A stretch of 47,456 nt of DNA from the NCBI GenBank assembly GCA_035544675.1, contig DATKCA010000187.1:1-47456 (forward strand), written 5' to 3'. The stretch comes from DATKCA01 sp035544675 (GTDB lineage Bacteria > Acidobacteriota > Thermoanaerobaculia > Gp7-AA8). The position numbers and the translations under genes are program-made. The notes beneath the pieces were generated by a model. That model searched no databases and was not told the origin of the DNA. It worked only from the letters and a program-made list of their open reading frames with translations. Shown piece by piece: positions 1 through 9,007 of the stretch (position 1 is the stretch's first letter; every line of letters starts with the position of its first letter).

Positions 1-19
1 GGGGGCGGGCTGTGGGGTC

Positions 20-586
20 TTACTTGCTGCTCTTCTTTTTGGAAGAGGTCGTTTTCTTCTTCGGCTTCGCTTTGCCGGTGGCGGCCGGCTTCTTCTTCGG
101 AGCGGCCTTCTTCTTAGGCTTCTCCTCGGCTTCTTCAGGCTCTTCCGCCGCAGCAGGGGCAGGCTTCTCTTTCTTCTTCGCGGCCGGCTTGGATGCCGCC
201 GGCGACGGCTTGCTCTCGGCCGCCGGCAGCTCGTAGCCGACGAACTCCAGAATGGCCATCTCGGCCGCGTCGCCGCGACGGGCGCCGAGCTTGATGATGC
301 GGGTGTAGCCGCCCGGACGCTCCGCGAAGCGCGGCCCGATCGTGCCGAACAGCTTGGCGATCACGGCGTCGTCGGCGACCACCCTGGCCGCCTGGCGCCG
401 CGCGTGGACGCTGTCGTTCTTCCCGAGTGTCACGAGCTTCTCGATGAGCGGCCGGAGCTCCTTCGCTTTCGGCAGCGTCGTCACGATGCGCTCGTTCTCA
501 ATCAGCGACGCGAGCTGGTTGCGGAACATCGCCAGACGATGGCTCGATGTCCTTCCCAGCTTGCGGTTCACCATTCCGTGTCTCAT
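20..586 (-). CDS. rplQ: 50S ribosomal protein L17 with long basic tail
   Basis: Large-subunit protein that lines the region of the peptide exit tunnel. The start MRHGMVNRKLGR is the family signature, and residues 1 to about 119 form a normal L17 core. Residues 120-188 are a low-complexity tail rich in Lys, Ala, Pro and Glu with several KKK runs. Most bacterial L17 proteins end near 120 residues, so the tail is the odd part. It is the last gene of the alpha operon in the window, 38 bases after rpoA. A GAGGAGAAGG ribosome-binding site precedes the ATG. Confidence 0.97.
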   Translation of the reverse strand: MRHGMVNRKLGRTSSHRLAMFRNQLASLIENERIVTTLPKAKELRPLIEKLVTLGKNDSVHARRQAARVVADDAVIAKLFGTIGPRFAERPGGYTRIIKLGARRGDAAEMAILEFVGYELPAAESKPSPAASKPAAKKKEKPAPAAAEEPEEAEEKPKKKAAPKKKPAATGKAKPKKKTTSSKKKSSK

Positions 587-624
587 TGGTGTGATTCCTT
601 CTCCTCACGACAGTGAGGGGGGCT

Positions 625-1614
625 TTACTCCCTCATCTCCGCGGCACCACGGCCCGGAACGCGGGACATGCCGAACGAGAGGCCGAGCGAGGCCAGAACG
701 TCCTTGATCTCGTCGAGCGACTTGCGGCCGAAGTTCTTGGTGGACAGCATCTCGCGCTCGGTCCGCTGAACGAGGTCGCCCAGCGTGCGGATGTTCGCGT
801 TCTTGAGGCAGTTGGCGGAGCGGACGGAGAGGTCCAGCTCCTCGATCGGCTTGGCCAGCATCTCGGCCAGGCGCGGATCGACTTCCGGAGCGGCGGTCTC
901 TTCGATCTGCTCGCCCTTGGTCTCGAACGCGCTGAAGATCCGCAGGTGGTCTCCGAGGAGCTCGGCAGCGAGGCTGACGGCTTCCTGGGGAGAGACGGCG
1001 CCGTTGGTCCACACCTCGAGGATGAGGCGATCGTAGTCGGTCATCTGGCCGACACGCGCTCCCTCGACGTGATAGTTCACGCGGCGGACCGGCGAGTGGA
1101 TCGAGTCGATGGGGATGTAGCCCAGCGGCAGATCGGTGTCGGCGTTGCGGTCGGCCACCTGATAGCCGCGGCCGCGCTTGAGACGCGCCTCGAGCTTCAG
1201 GGTCCCCTCCTTCGAGAGCGTGGCGATGTGCGCGGACTGGTCGAGGATCTCGATGTCCGCATCGCCTTCGAAGTCGGCAGCGGTGACCACGCCCGGTCCC
1301 GACTTCTCCAGATAGAGCGTCTTGGGGCCTTCACCGTGGAGCTTGAACGGAATCTGCTTGAGGTTGAGGACCACGTCCGTCATGTCCTCCACCACACCGG
1401 TAAGGGATGAGAACTCGTGAAGAACGCCTTCGACGCGAATGGCGGTGACAGCGGCGCCCTCGATCGACGAGAGCAGGACTCGCCGCAGCGCATTGCCGAT
1501 CGTGGTACCGAAACCACGCTCGAACGGCTGAGCGATGAAACGCCCGTAATTCGGGGTAAGGGTCTCGGGATCGTAATCGAGCTTCTTCGGCTTCTGAAAT
1601 TCTGACCACAGCAT
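625..1614 (-). CDS. rpoA: DNA-directed RNA polymerase subunit alpha
   Basis: Alpha subunit (329 aa), the assembly platform for RNA polymerase. The N-terminal dimerisation domain includes ERGFGTTIGNALRRVLLSS. The C-terminal domain, from about residue 250, has SVRSANCLKNANI and carries the helix-hairpin-helix that contacts UP elements and activators. A GGCAGGAGG ribosome-binding site lies in the 20 bases between the heptad hairpin at 1636-1711 and the ATG, so this start does not depend on the repeat. Position between rpsD and rplQ is the standard alpha-operon order. Confidence 0.98.
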   Translation of the reverse strand: MLWSEFQKPKKLDYDPETLTPNYGRFIAQPFERGFGTTIGNALRRVLLSSIEGAAVTAIRVEGVLHEFSSLTGVVEDMTDVVLNLKQIPFKLHGEGPKTLYLEKSGPGVVTAADFEGDADIEILDQSAHIATLSKEGTLKLEARLKRGRGYQVADRNADTDLPLGYIPIDSIHSPVRRVNYHVEGARVGQMTDYDRLILEVWTNGAVSPQEAVSLAAELLGDHLRIFSAFETKGEQIEETAAPEVDPRLAEMLAKPIEELDLSVRSANCLKNANIRTLGDLVQRTEREMLSTKNFGRKSLDEIKDVLASLGLSFGMSRVPGRGAAEMRE

Positions 1615-1635
1615 TTGAGCGGCCTCCTGCCAAAT

Positions 1636-1711
1636 GGCTGTTGGCTCCTGGCTCTTGGCTCTTGGGAGGTCGCCGCTTTCCCAAGAGCCCAGAGCCAGGA
1701 GCCAAGAGCCC
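1636..1711. repeat. Heptad inverted-repeat hairpin, rpsD-rpoA junction
   Basis: Tandem CTCTTGG-type heptads at 1636-1665 face their inverted copies at 1680-1711 across a loop of about 14 bases. Pairing of the arms is nearly perfect (about 25 of 26 central positions). In the mRNA this would be a long stable stem. The loop contains CCGCTTTCCC, also seen in the copy at 11881-11982. Confidence 0.9.
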
Positions 1712-1716
1712 TAGTT

Positions 1717-2343
1717 TTACTTCGAGTAGAGCTCGACGATGAGCTGTTCCTGGATGGGAAGACGGATGTCTTCGCGCTTCGGGATATCCGTGACGCTGCC
1801 CTGGAACTGTTCCGCGTTGAGCGTGAGCCAGGAGGGAACTCCACGGCCACTGGCCGTCTCGACTGCCTGGCGGATCTGATCGTTCTTGCGGCTCTTCTCC
1901 CGGACCTGGATGACATCACCCTTGCGCACCTGGTACGAGGGGATGTTGATCTTCCGGCCGTTCACCACGATGTGTCCGTGACGGACCAGCTGCCGGGCCT
2001 GCGGGCGGGAGGCGGCAAATCCGAGCGAGTACACCACGTTGTCGAGCCGGAGCTCGAGCTGACGGAGCAGGTTCTCACCGGTGATGCCGGTGCGGCGCTC
2101 AGCGCGCTGGAAGTAGGTCTGGAACTGGCGCTCCAGGAGCCCGTAGATGCGCTTCACCTTCTGCTTCTCGCGAAGCTGCACGCCGTATCCGAGAACCTTG
2201 GAACGACGGCGGCCGTGCTGACCCGGCGCGTAGTTGCGCCGCTCGATCGAGCACTTGTCCTTGAAACAACGATCGCCCTTGAGAAAGAGCTTCATGCCCT
2301 CACGCCGGCAGAGCCGGCAGACGGGATCAGAGTAACGAGCCAC
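1717..2343 (-). CDS. rpsD: 30S ribosomal protein S4, GTG start
   Basis: Primary 16S-binding protein and, in many bacteria, translational regulator of the alpha operon. The start is GTG at 2341-2343, giving V-ARYSDPVCRLCRREG. A strong AGGAGG lies 4 bases upstream, and known S4 proteins begin MARY. This gives 208 aa, the usual length. Four cysteines (9, 12, 26, 31) mark the zinc-binding form of S4. The S4 RNA-binding domain is at about residues 95-160 (LELRLDNVVYSLGFA through VVNGRKINIP). The reading frame stays open 63 bases further upstream but lacks homology there. Confidence 0.95.
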   Translation of the reverse strand: MARYSDPVCRLCRREGMKLFLKGDRCFKDKCSIERRNYAPGQHGRRRSKVLGYGVQLREKQKVKRIYGLLERQFQTYFQRAERRTGITGENLLRQLELRLDNVVYSLGFAASRPQARQLVRHGHIVVNGRKINIPSYQVRKGDVIQVREKSRKNDQIRQAVETASGRGVPSWLTLNAEQFQGSVTDIPKREDIRLPIQEQLIVELYSK

Positions 2344-2428
2344 TATGCCTCCTGTTTTTCGGACCCGCGCCACCATGGCGCGTTCCGCATACGCCGGCTG
2401 CTGCACGGCGTAACTGTCTTACGAGAGA

Positions 2429-2502
2429 GGCTCTGGGCTCTTGGCTCTGGGCTCTTGGGAAGCAGAATTCCCCAAGAGCCAGGAGCCAAGAGCCAAGAGC
2501 CC
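2429..2502. repeat. Heptad inverted-repeat hairpin, rpsK-rpsD junction
   Basis: Arms at 2429-2459 and 2471-2502 are built from CTCTTGG/CTCTGGG heptads and their complements, with an 11-base loop containing GAATTC. Arms match at about 29 of 31 positions. It lies 85 bases before the rpsD GTG and directly after the rpsK stop. Confidence 0.9.
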
Positions 2503-2508
2503 TTTGAA

Positions 2509-2922
2509 TCACACGCGGCGCCGCTTGGGCGGCCGGCACCCGTTGTGGGGGATCGGCGTCACGTCCTTGATCGACTTGATGTCCAGTCCGCTCGCGGCGA
2601 GAGCGCGAATGGCCGACTCCCGACCCGCGCCGGGACCTTTCACCTTCACGTCGACGCTGCGCACCCCGTGCTCCTGCGCGAGCTGTGCCGCGTTCTGGGC
2701 CGCCACCTGCGCGGCGAACGGAGTGCCCTTGCGCGAGCCCTTGAACCCGATGCGGCCCGCGCTCGACCAGGCCAGCACATTGCCGACCGGATCGGAGATG
2801 GCCACGATGGTGTTGTTGAACGTCGCGGCGATGCACGCCACGCCGTGCGGAATGCTCTTCCGCTCCTTCTTCTTCGTTCCGGCGCGACGCGCGCCCGCTT
2901 TCGGTGCTCTAGCTGTTGCCAT
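2509..2922 (-). CDS. rpsK: 30S ribosomal protein S11
   Basis: Small-subunit platform protein (137 aa) contacting S18, S21 and the mRNA path. Typical segments are ATFNNTIVAISDPVGNVLAWSS and VDVKVKGPGAGRESAIRAL, ending in the basic HNGCRPPKRRRV tail. The N-terminal 20 residues are rich in Arg, Lys and Ala. The only Shine-Dalgarno-like sequence is the AGGA of the last TAGGAAT unit in the heptad array at 2929-2963, so the repeat appears to supply its ribosome-binding site. Confidence 0.97.
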   Translation of the reverse strand: MATARAPKAGARRAGTKKKERKSIPHGVACIAATFNNTIVAISDPVGNVLAWSSAGRIGFKGSRKGTPFAAQVAAQNAAQLAQEHGVRSVDVKVKGPGAGRESAIRALAASGLDIKSIKDVTPIPHNGCRPPKRRRV

Positions 2923-2928
2923 GTGTCG

Positions 2929-2963
2929 ATTCCTAACGCCTAAGGCCTAACGCCTAAGGCCTA
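2929..2963 (-). repeat. Five-unit TAGGCST heptad array
   Basis: In the mRNA sense it reads TAGGCCT, TAGGCGT, TAGGCCT, TAGGCGT, TAGGAAT without interruption. The first TAG is the rpsM stop codon and the last unit holds the AGGA before rpsK. Because TAG recurs every 7 bases, the array puts a stop in all three forward frames. Confidence 0.9.
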
Positions 2964-3344
2964 TTTCTTGGTTGCCTTCTTCTTGCCGGCGACAGCGCCT
3001 TTGCGCGGTCCCTTCCGAGTGCGGGCATTGGTGTGCGTGCGCTGCCCGCGGACGGGCAGCCCGCGGCGATGGCGCATGCCGCGGTAGCAGTTGATCTCCA
3101 TCAGGCGCTTGATGTCCAGGCCCACGTCCTTGCGCAGGTCACCCTCCACCTTGCCCTCGTCCGTGATGACCTGACGGATCTTGCGCACGTCATCCTCGGA
3201 GAGGTCCTTGACGCGCGTGTTCCGGCTGACCTTGGCCTTGTCGAGGATGTCGTTCGAGCGCGACCGGCCAATGCCGAATATGTAAGTCAGGCCGATTTCG
3301 ACCCGCTTGTTCAGTGGAAGATCAACTCCTGCGATACGTGCCAT
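2961..3344 (-). CDS. rpsM: 30S ribosomal protein S13
   Basis: Head protein of the small subunit that forms intersubunit bridges and contacts P-site tRNA (127 aa). It opens MARIAGVDLPLNKRVEIGLTYIFGIG and has the conserved CYRGMRHRRGLPVRGQRT block. The basic tail ends KGAVAGKKKATKK and inserts towards the tRNAs in known ribosomes. The stop codon is the first unit of the TAGGCST array. It starts 3 bases after the rpmJ stop. Confidence 0.97.
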   Translation of the reverse strand: MARIAGVDLPLNKRVEIGLTYIFGIGRSRSNDILDKAKVSRNTRVKDLSEDDVRKIRQVITDEGKVEGDLRKDVGLDIKRLMEINCYRGMRHRRGLPVRGQRTHTNARTRKGPRKGAVAGKKKATKK

Positions 3345-3347
3345 GTC

Positions 3348-3461
3348 TTATCCCTGTCTCTGTTTGTGCTTCGGATTCTCACAGATGATCCGAATCACGC
3401 CCTGCCGGCGGACGATCTTGCATTTGGTGCAGATTTTCTTGACTGATGAACGTACTTTCAT
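3348..3461 (-). CDS. rpmJ: 50S ribosomal protein L36
   Basis: A 37-residue protein beginning MKVRSSVKKICTKCK and ending KHKQRQG. Cys11, Cys14, Cys27 and His32 form the CCCH zinc ribbon of the zinc-binding L36 type. L36 binds 23S rRNA near the GTPase-associated region. It sits in its usual place between infA and rpsM, 9 bases after the infA stop. The start ATG is at 3459-3461. Too short for ordinary ORF cut-offs but certain by sequence and position. Confidence 0.96.
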   Translation of the reverse strand: MKVRSSVKKICTKCKIVRRQGVIRIICENPKHKQRQG

Positions 3462-3470
3462 GTCTTGGCT

Positions 3471-3689
3471 CTATTTGTATCTGTAAATGATCCGACCCCG
3501 TGTCAGATCGTACGGCGACAGCTCCACGAGGACCTTGTCTCCCGGAAGAATGCGGATGAAGTGCTTGCGCATCTTGCCGGAGATGTGGGCCAGAACTTTG
3601 TGCTTGTTCTCCAGCTCGACCTGAAACATGGCATTGGGCAATGTCTCCAATACCGTGGCGGTCACTTCGATTGCTTCTTCCTTCGACAT
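3471..3689 (-). CDS. infA: Translation initiation factor IF-1
   Basis: IF-1 (72 aa) blocks the A site during initiation. It starts MSKEEAIEVTATVLE, has the OB-fold segment NAMFQVELENKHKVLAHISGKMRK and ends LTRGRIIYRYK, all family signatures. The ATG at 3687-3689 has GAAGGGG upstream. The frame is open further upstream over the end of map, but without homology. Location after map and before rpmJ is canonical. Confidence 0.97.
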   Translation of the reverse strand: MSKEEAIEVTATVLETLPNAMFQVELENKHKVLAHISGKMRKHFIRILPGDKVLVELSPYDLTRGRIIYRYK

Positions 3690-3702
3690 TCGTCCCCTTC
3701 GT

Positions 3703-4527
3703 TTATTTTCCCAGGACCAGCGGCCCGCCGGCCGTGATGGCCACCGAGTTCTCGAAATGCGCGGCCAGCGTTCCGTCGATCGTCCGCGCCGTCCATCCGT
3801 CCGCATCCGTGCGGACGTCCTGGATCATCCCGCCGTTGCCGGCCCGCTCGATGCGGGCGCGCAGCTTCGGGCCGATGTCACAGAGCATCGGCTCGATGGC
3901 CAAAACCATCCCTTCACGCAGCTCGATGCCCCTCCCGCGCCTGCCGTAGTTGTAGACCTGCGGCTCCTCGTGCATCTTGCGTCCGATCCCGTGCCCGACG
4001 AAGTTGCGGATGACGTGGAAGCCGCGCGACTCCGCGTGCTCCTGCACCGCCGCACCGATGTCGCCCAGATGCCGTCCCGGGCGCATCTCCTCGATGGCCA
4101 GGTCGAGGCACTCTTTCGTGGTCCGCATCAGCTCGTCCGCCCGAGGCGTGACGTCGCCGACCGGCACGGTGATCGCGCCGTCGCCCACGAAGCCCTCCAG
4201 GATCGACCCGAAGTCGAGCCCGAGGATGTCCCCCTCCTGCAGCCTGGCCCGGCTGGGGATGCCGTGGACGATCACGTCGTTGGCCGATGCGCAGACCACC
4301 GCCGGATAGGGCGGGAGTCCCATCGGAGAGTAGCCCTTGAACGGCGACTTTGCGCCGCGCCGGGCCAGCTCCTCTTCCGCGACGGCGTTCAACTGCGCGG
4401 TCGTGGCGCCCGGCTTGACCATGTCCCGCATGATCTCCAGGATCTCCAGAACGATCCGATTGGCGCGATCCATCACCGCGATCTCATCGCGCGTCTTCAG
4501 AACGGGGCCCTTCATCCGGTCGAGCAT
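3703..4527 (-). CDS. map: Type I methionine aminopeptidase
   Basis: Removes the initiator methionine from nascent proteins (274 aa). The five metal ligands of the pita-bread fold are in place: Asp105 (LDFG), Asp116 (VGDGA), His179 (GHGIGRKMHEEP), Glu212 (IEPML) and Glu259 (AHFENSVAIT). His88 in VIVHGIP is the conserved substrate-binding His. It lacks the N-terminal zinc-finger extension of MAP Ib/eukaryotic forms. The ATG overlaps the adk stop as TGATG, indicating translational coupling. Confidence 0.96.
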   Translation of the reverse strand: MLDRMKGPVLKTRDEIAVMDRANRIVLEILEIMRDMVKPGATTAQLNAVAEEELARRGAKSPFKGYSPMGLPPYPAVVCASANDVIVHGIPSRARLQEGDILGLDFGSILEGFVGDGAITVPVGDVTPRADELMRTTKECLDLAIEEMRPGRHLGDIGAAVQEHAESRGFHVIRNFVGHGIGRKMHEEPQVYNYGRRGRGIELREGMVLAIEPMLCDIGPKLRARIERAGNGGMIQDVRTDADGWTARTIDGTLAAHFENSVAITAGGPLVLGK

Positions 4528-5168
4528 CAGTTCAGCGTCTTCTCAATTCGTTCAAAGACCGAATCGGCGGGACCAACCCCGTCGACCTTTTTCAGGAGCT
4601 TCTTCGAGTCGTAGTAATCGGCGACTGGAGCGGTCTGCCTGTGAAACGCATCCAGACGTTTGCGCACTGCTTCCTCGGTATCGTCGGGACGGGCCACGAC
4701 CTCCGCTCCGCAGCGATCACACACGCTGTCCTTCGCGGGGGGCTGGTTCTCCAAGTGGTAAATCGCCCCGCACTGCGAACACGTCCGGCGGAGCGCAATC
4801 CGCTTGACGATCGCCTCGTCCGGGACAAGCAACTGGAGAACGCGAACCGGCTCGTTTCCATTCCCTGACATGAGCCCGTCCAGCTTCTCCGCCTGCTCGA
4901 TCGTCCGCGGGAACCCGTCCAGAATGAAACCTCTGCGGGCATCCGCCTTCGCCAGACGCTCCCGGATCATCCCGATCATGACGTCGTCGGGAACCAGGTT
5001 CCCTGCCGCCATGATCTTGGCCGCTTCCTTCCCCAGCTCCGTCCCGCCGGCCACGGCCTCACGGAGCATGTCGCCCGTCGAGATGTGGGGAATGGCCAAG
5101 CGGCTGGCCAGCCGTTTCGCCTGCGTCCCTTTTCCGCTTCCGGGCGGACCGATGAAGATTAGTTTCAT
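4527..5168 (-). CDS. adk: Adenylate kinase, zinc-LID type
   Basis: Interconverts ATP and AMP with two ADP (213 aa). The P-loop GPPGSGKGT is at residues 7-15, the AMP-binding segment at about 30-90 (HISTGDMLREA, FILDGFPRT), and the LID at about 125-160 has Cys130, Cys133, Cys150, Cys153 for structural zinc. The ATG at 5166-5168 comes only 3 bases after the last GAGCCAA-type unit of the hairpin at 5172-5250. There is no separate Shine-Dalgarno sequence; the nearest purines (AAGAGCAAA) are part of the repeat. A longer upstream frame is only translated repeat. Confidence 0.96.
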   Translation of the reverse strand: MKLIFIGPPGSGKGTQAKRLASRLAIPHISTGDMLREAVAGGTELGKEAAKIMAAGNLVPDDVMIGMIRERLAKADARRGFILDGFPRTIEQAEKLDGLMSGNGNEPVRVLQLLVPDEAIVKRIALRRTCSQCGAIYHLENQPPAKDSVCDRCGAEVVARPDDTEEAVRKRLDAFHRQTAPVADYYDSKKLLKKVDGVGPADSVFERIEKTLN

Positions 5169-5171
5169 TTT

Positions 5172-5250
5172 GCTCTTGGCTCTTGGCTCTTGGCTCTTGG
5201 GATCTCCTGGCTCGTGACTCCCAAGAGCCAAGAGCCTGGAGCCAGGAGCC
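5172..5250. repeat. Heptad inverted-repeat hairpin, secY-adk junction
   Basis: Four perfect CTCTTGG heptads at 5172-5202 pair with 5219-5250 across a loop of about 17 bases. The loop reads GAGTCACGAG in the mRNA sense, shared with the copy at 15824-15904. The array fills nearly the whole secY-adk gap and stops 3 bases short of the adk ATG. Confidence 0.9.
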
Positions 5251-5255
5251 CATTG

Positions 5256-6665
<1,410 letters not shown>

Positions 6666-7109
6666 CTACTGGATCTCCTGACAGGTCCCGCCTGCCGCTT
6701 CGATTTGCTTCCGGGCCGACTCTGAGAACTTGGTGGCGTGCACCGTCAGCTTCTTGGTCAGCTTGCCGTCGCCGAGGATCTTGATGCCGTCGTTGCGGCC
6801 CTTGACGAGACCGGCCTTGCGCAGCGCCGCCTCATCGATCGTCGCGCCGCTGTCGAACCTCTCCAGCTCCGAGACGTTCACCACGGCATGCTCTTTCTTG
6901 AAGATGTTCGTGAAGCCGCGCTTGGGCAGCCGGCGATGCAGCGGCATCTGGCCGCCTTCGAAGCCGATCTGGCGGCTGTAGCCGGAGCGCGACTTCTGCC
7001 CTTTCTCACCGCGTCCGGCCGTCTTGCCGTGGCCCGATCCCGGACCGCGCCCGACGCGCTTCTTCGCATGCTTCGAGCCCTTTTTGGGTCTGATGTCGTT
7101 CAGTTCCAT
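6666..7109 (-). CDS. rplO: 50S ribosomal protein L15
   Basis: Late assembly protein of the large subunit (147 aa). It starts MELNDIRPKKGSKHAKKRVGRGPGSG and has the Gly/Lys/Arg-rich extension GKTAGRGEKGQKSRSG, which penetrates rRNA, then the globular domain with MPLHRRLPKRGF. The ATG at 7107-7109 has GAGGAAAGAAC upstream. This GAGG lies in the 11 bases between the heptad hairpin (7121-7192) and the start. Frame upstream of the ATG is repeat-derived. Confidence 0.97.
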   Translation of the reverse strand: MELNDIRPKKGSKHAKKRVGRGPGSGHGKTAGRGEKGQKSRSGYSRQIGFEGGQMPLHRRLPKRGFTNIFKKEHAVVNVSELERFDSGATIDEAALRKAGLVKGRNDGIKILGDGKLTKKLTVHATKFSESARKQIEAAGGTCQEIQ

Positions 7110-7120
7110 GTTCTTTCCTC

Positions 7121-7192
7121 GGCTCTTGGCTCCTGCCTCTTGGCTCTTGGGAGGCCGAATTCGGTTTTCCCAAGAGCTAAGAGCCAAGAGCC
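7121..7192. repeat. Heptad inverted-repeat hairpin, rpmD-rplO junction
   Basis: Heptads at 7121-7151 pair with 7168-7192, with a few mismatches. The loop contains the small palindrome CCGAATTCGG. It fills the gap between the rpmD stop and the rplO ribosome-binding site. Confidence 0.88.
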
Positions 7193-7201
7193 CTTCCTGA
7201 C

Positions 7202-7417
7202 TTACTCCAACACTTCCACGAGATGCGGGATCTTGGCGATCATCCCGCGCACTTCCGCCGTGTCCACACGCTCGGCGACGCGGTGCATCTTTCCGAGCCC
7301 GAGGGCCTTGAGCGTCTCGCGCATCTCCACCGGGCAGCCGATGCCGCTGCGGATCTGCCGTACGCGGATCGTCTTCCCCTCGCTCTTCCTCTTACGGCCG
7401 GGGATGCGCAGCTTCAT
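7202..7417 (-). CDS. rpmD: 50S ribosomal protein L30
   Basis: Small large-subunit protein (71 aa). The core IRVRQIRSGIGCPVEMRETLKAL and GMIAKIPHLVEV matches L30, with a basic N-terminal extension MKLRIPGRKRKSEGK. Its ATG overlaps the rpsE stop as ATGA. The position between rpsE and rplO is the normal spc-operon place. Confidence 0.95.
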   Translation of the reverse strand: MKLRIPGRKRKSEGKTIRVRQIRSGIGCPVEMRETLKALGLGKMHRVAERVDTAEVRGMIAKIPHLVEVLE

Positions 7418-7974
7418 GCTTCACCTTCCACGGGCGCATCGTCCTGACGCGGACCGCGAAGGGCCTGGTACTGCGCTTCGCTGCGAAGCTGCTTGAGCGC
7501 CTCGAACGTGGCCTTGACCACGTTGTGAGGATTCGCCGTGCCCAGCGACTTGGTCAGGATGTTCTGGATACCGGCCGACTCCAGGATGGCCCGCACCGGA
7601 CCACCGGCGATGACCCCCGTTCCGTCCGACGCCGGCTTGAGCAGGACCTTGCCCGCGCCATAGTGGCCGAGCGAGGCGTGCGGGATCGTCGTCCCGCTCA
7701 TCGAGATCGACACCATGTTCTTCTTGGCGATCTCGATGCCCTTCTTGATGGCGGCCGGCACTTCCTTGGCCTTCCCCGAGCCGAAGCCGACACGACCCTG
7801 GCCGTCACCGACGACGACCAGCGCGGAGAAGCTGAAGTTCTTGCCGCCCTTGACGACCTTGGTGACGCGGTTGATGTGGACGACCTTGTCGATCATCCCG
7901 CTTTCCGATCTATCGTCGTTACGGCGGTCGCCGCGCGGCGAGCCCTGACCCTGGCGGTGCATTGGACGCTGCAT
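7414..7974 (-). CDS. rpsE: 30S ribosomal protein S5
   Basis: S5 contributes to decoding accuracy and mRNA unwinding (186 aa). The double-stranded RNA-binding domain is at about residues 30-95 (VVHINRVTKVVKGGKNFSFSALV, VGFGSGKAKEVP). The C-terminal domain includes KPASDGTGVIAGGPVRAILE. The first 25 residues are a polar, Arg/Gln-rich extension. AGGAG sits 6 bases before the ATG. Confidence 0.97.
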   Translation of the reverse strand: MQRPMHRQGQGSPRGDRRNDDRSESGMIDKVVHINRVTKVVKGGKNFSFSALVVVGDGQGRVGFGSGKAKEVPAAIKKGIEIAKKNMVSISMSGTTIPHASLGHYGAGKVLLKPASDGTGVIAGGPVRAILESAGIQNILTKSLGTANPHNVVKATFEALKQLRSEAQYQALRGPRQDDAPVEGEA

Positions 7975-7982
7975 TTGATCTC

Positions 7983-8345
7983 CTAGAATTCCAGACCGTT
8001 TTCGCGCGCCGCATCAGCGAGCGCCTTGACGTTTCCGTGATAGAGGTAGCCGCCGCGGTCGAACACCACGCGCGTCACACCCTTGTCCTTCGCCTTCTTG
8101 GCGATCAGCGCGCCGACGGCCTTCGCCGCCGCCGCGTTCGCTCCCTTCGAGCCCGAGTCTTTCTCGTTGCTCGAAGCCGACGCGATGGTCTTGCCCGCCG
8201 CATCGTCGATCACCTGCGCGTAGATGTGCTTGAGGCTCCGAAACACCGCCAGCCGCGGACGCTCCGCCGTACCGGACACCTTCCGGCGGATCCGCTCGCG
8301 GATCCGGCCTCGTGAAACCACTCTCTCTTTTGCTCTGTCGCTCAT
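7983..8345 (-). CDS. rplR: 50S ribosomal protein L18
   Basis: L18 binds 5S rRNA and brings it to the large subunit (120 aa). Typical segments are RPRLAVFRSLKHIYAQVIDD, TIASASS and VVFDRGGYLYHGNVKALADAARE. The ATG at 8343-8345 lies 5 bases after the heptad array at 8351-8400. No Shine-Dalgarno sequence is present outside the repeat; the context is AAGAGCAAGTT-ATG. Possible upstream extensions encode only repeat. Confidence 0.96.
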   Translation of the reverse strand: MSDRAKERVVSRGRIRERIRRKVSGTAERPRLAVFRSLKHIYAQVIDDAAGKTIASASSNEKDSGSKGANAAAAKAVGALIAKKAKDKGVTRVVFDRGGYLYHGNVKALADAARENGLEF

Positions 8346-8350
8346 AACTT

Positions 8351-8450
8351 GCTCTTGGCTCTTGGCTCTTGGCTCTTGGCTCTTAGCTCTGGCTCCTGGG
8401 CTGCGGTGACTACTGACTTCCAAGAGCCAACAGCCACGAGCCAAGAGCCA
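8351..8450. repeat. Heptad inverted-repeat hairpin, rplF-rplR junction
   Basis: About seven heptads at 8351-8400, the longest uninterrupted run after the 11881 copy, face 8419-8450. The high-coordinate arm is more degenerate. The array fills most of the gap between the rplF stop and the rplR start. Confidence 0.88.
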
Positions 8451-8455
8451 GTGAG

Positions 8456-8998
8456 TTACTTGCCTGCCGCCTTCCCTGCCTTGCGGCGAATGATCTCGTC
8501 CGAATACTTGATGCCCTTGCCTTTGTACGGATCCGGCTCGCGCAGGGCGCGAATCTCGGAGGCCACCTGTCCGACCTTCTGCTTGTCGATTCCGGTGATG
8601 GTGATGTGACCGGTCTTGGGCTCGACAACGATGTCGATGCCCGGCGGGATGGCGAACCGTACCGGATGCGAATACCCGAGCTGGAAGACGACTTCCTTCC
8701 CCTTCACCTCGGCGCGATATCCGACGCCGACGATGTCGAGCTCCTTCTTGAAGCCCGCGGTCACGCCCTGGACGTTGTTCGCCACGAGCGCGCGCATCAG
8801 CCCGTGGAACGCGCGGGTCTTCTTCTCTTCGTCACGGCGCGTGAACTGGACGACGTTGTTCTCGACCTTGACGCCGATGCCTTCGACCAGAGCGGTGGAG
8901 AGGGTGCCTTTCGGCCCCTTCACCGTGACGGCCTGGCCGTCCTGCCTGACCTCCACTCCCTTCGGGAGCGTGATCTCTTTCTTTCCGATGCGCGACAT
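8456..8998 (-). CDS. rplF: 50S ribosomal protein L6
   Basis: L6 (180 aa) has two alpha/beta domains and lies near the sarcin-ricin loop. It begins MSRIGKKEITLPKGVEV, and its C-terminal domain has the signature EPDPYKGKGIKYSDEIIRRKAGK. Length and ends match the family. It lies between rpsH (9 bases upstream) and rplR. Confidence 0.97.
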   Translation of the reverse strand: MSRIGKKEITLPKGVEVRQDGQAVTVKGPKGTLSTALVEGIGVKVENNVVQFTRRDEEKKTRAFHGLMRALVANNVQGVTAGFKKELDIVGVGYRAEVKGKEVVFQLGYSHPVRFAIPPGIDIVVEPKTGHITITGIDKQKVGQVASEIRALREPDPYKGKGIKYSDEIIRRKAGKAAGK

Positions 8999-9007
8999 GG
9001 TTTCTCC

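Noticed and set aside
5169..5231. N-terminal extension of adk (and similar ones of rplO, rplR, rplP, tuf)
   Set aside because: The extra codons are the heptad repeat read in frame (SQEPRAKS-like peptide); homology starts at the internal Met.
8351..8450. CRISPR-like array
   Set aside because: Units are 7 bases and directly tandem with no spacers, and no cas gene is present.
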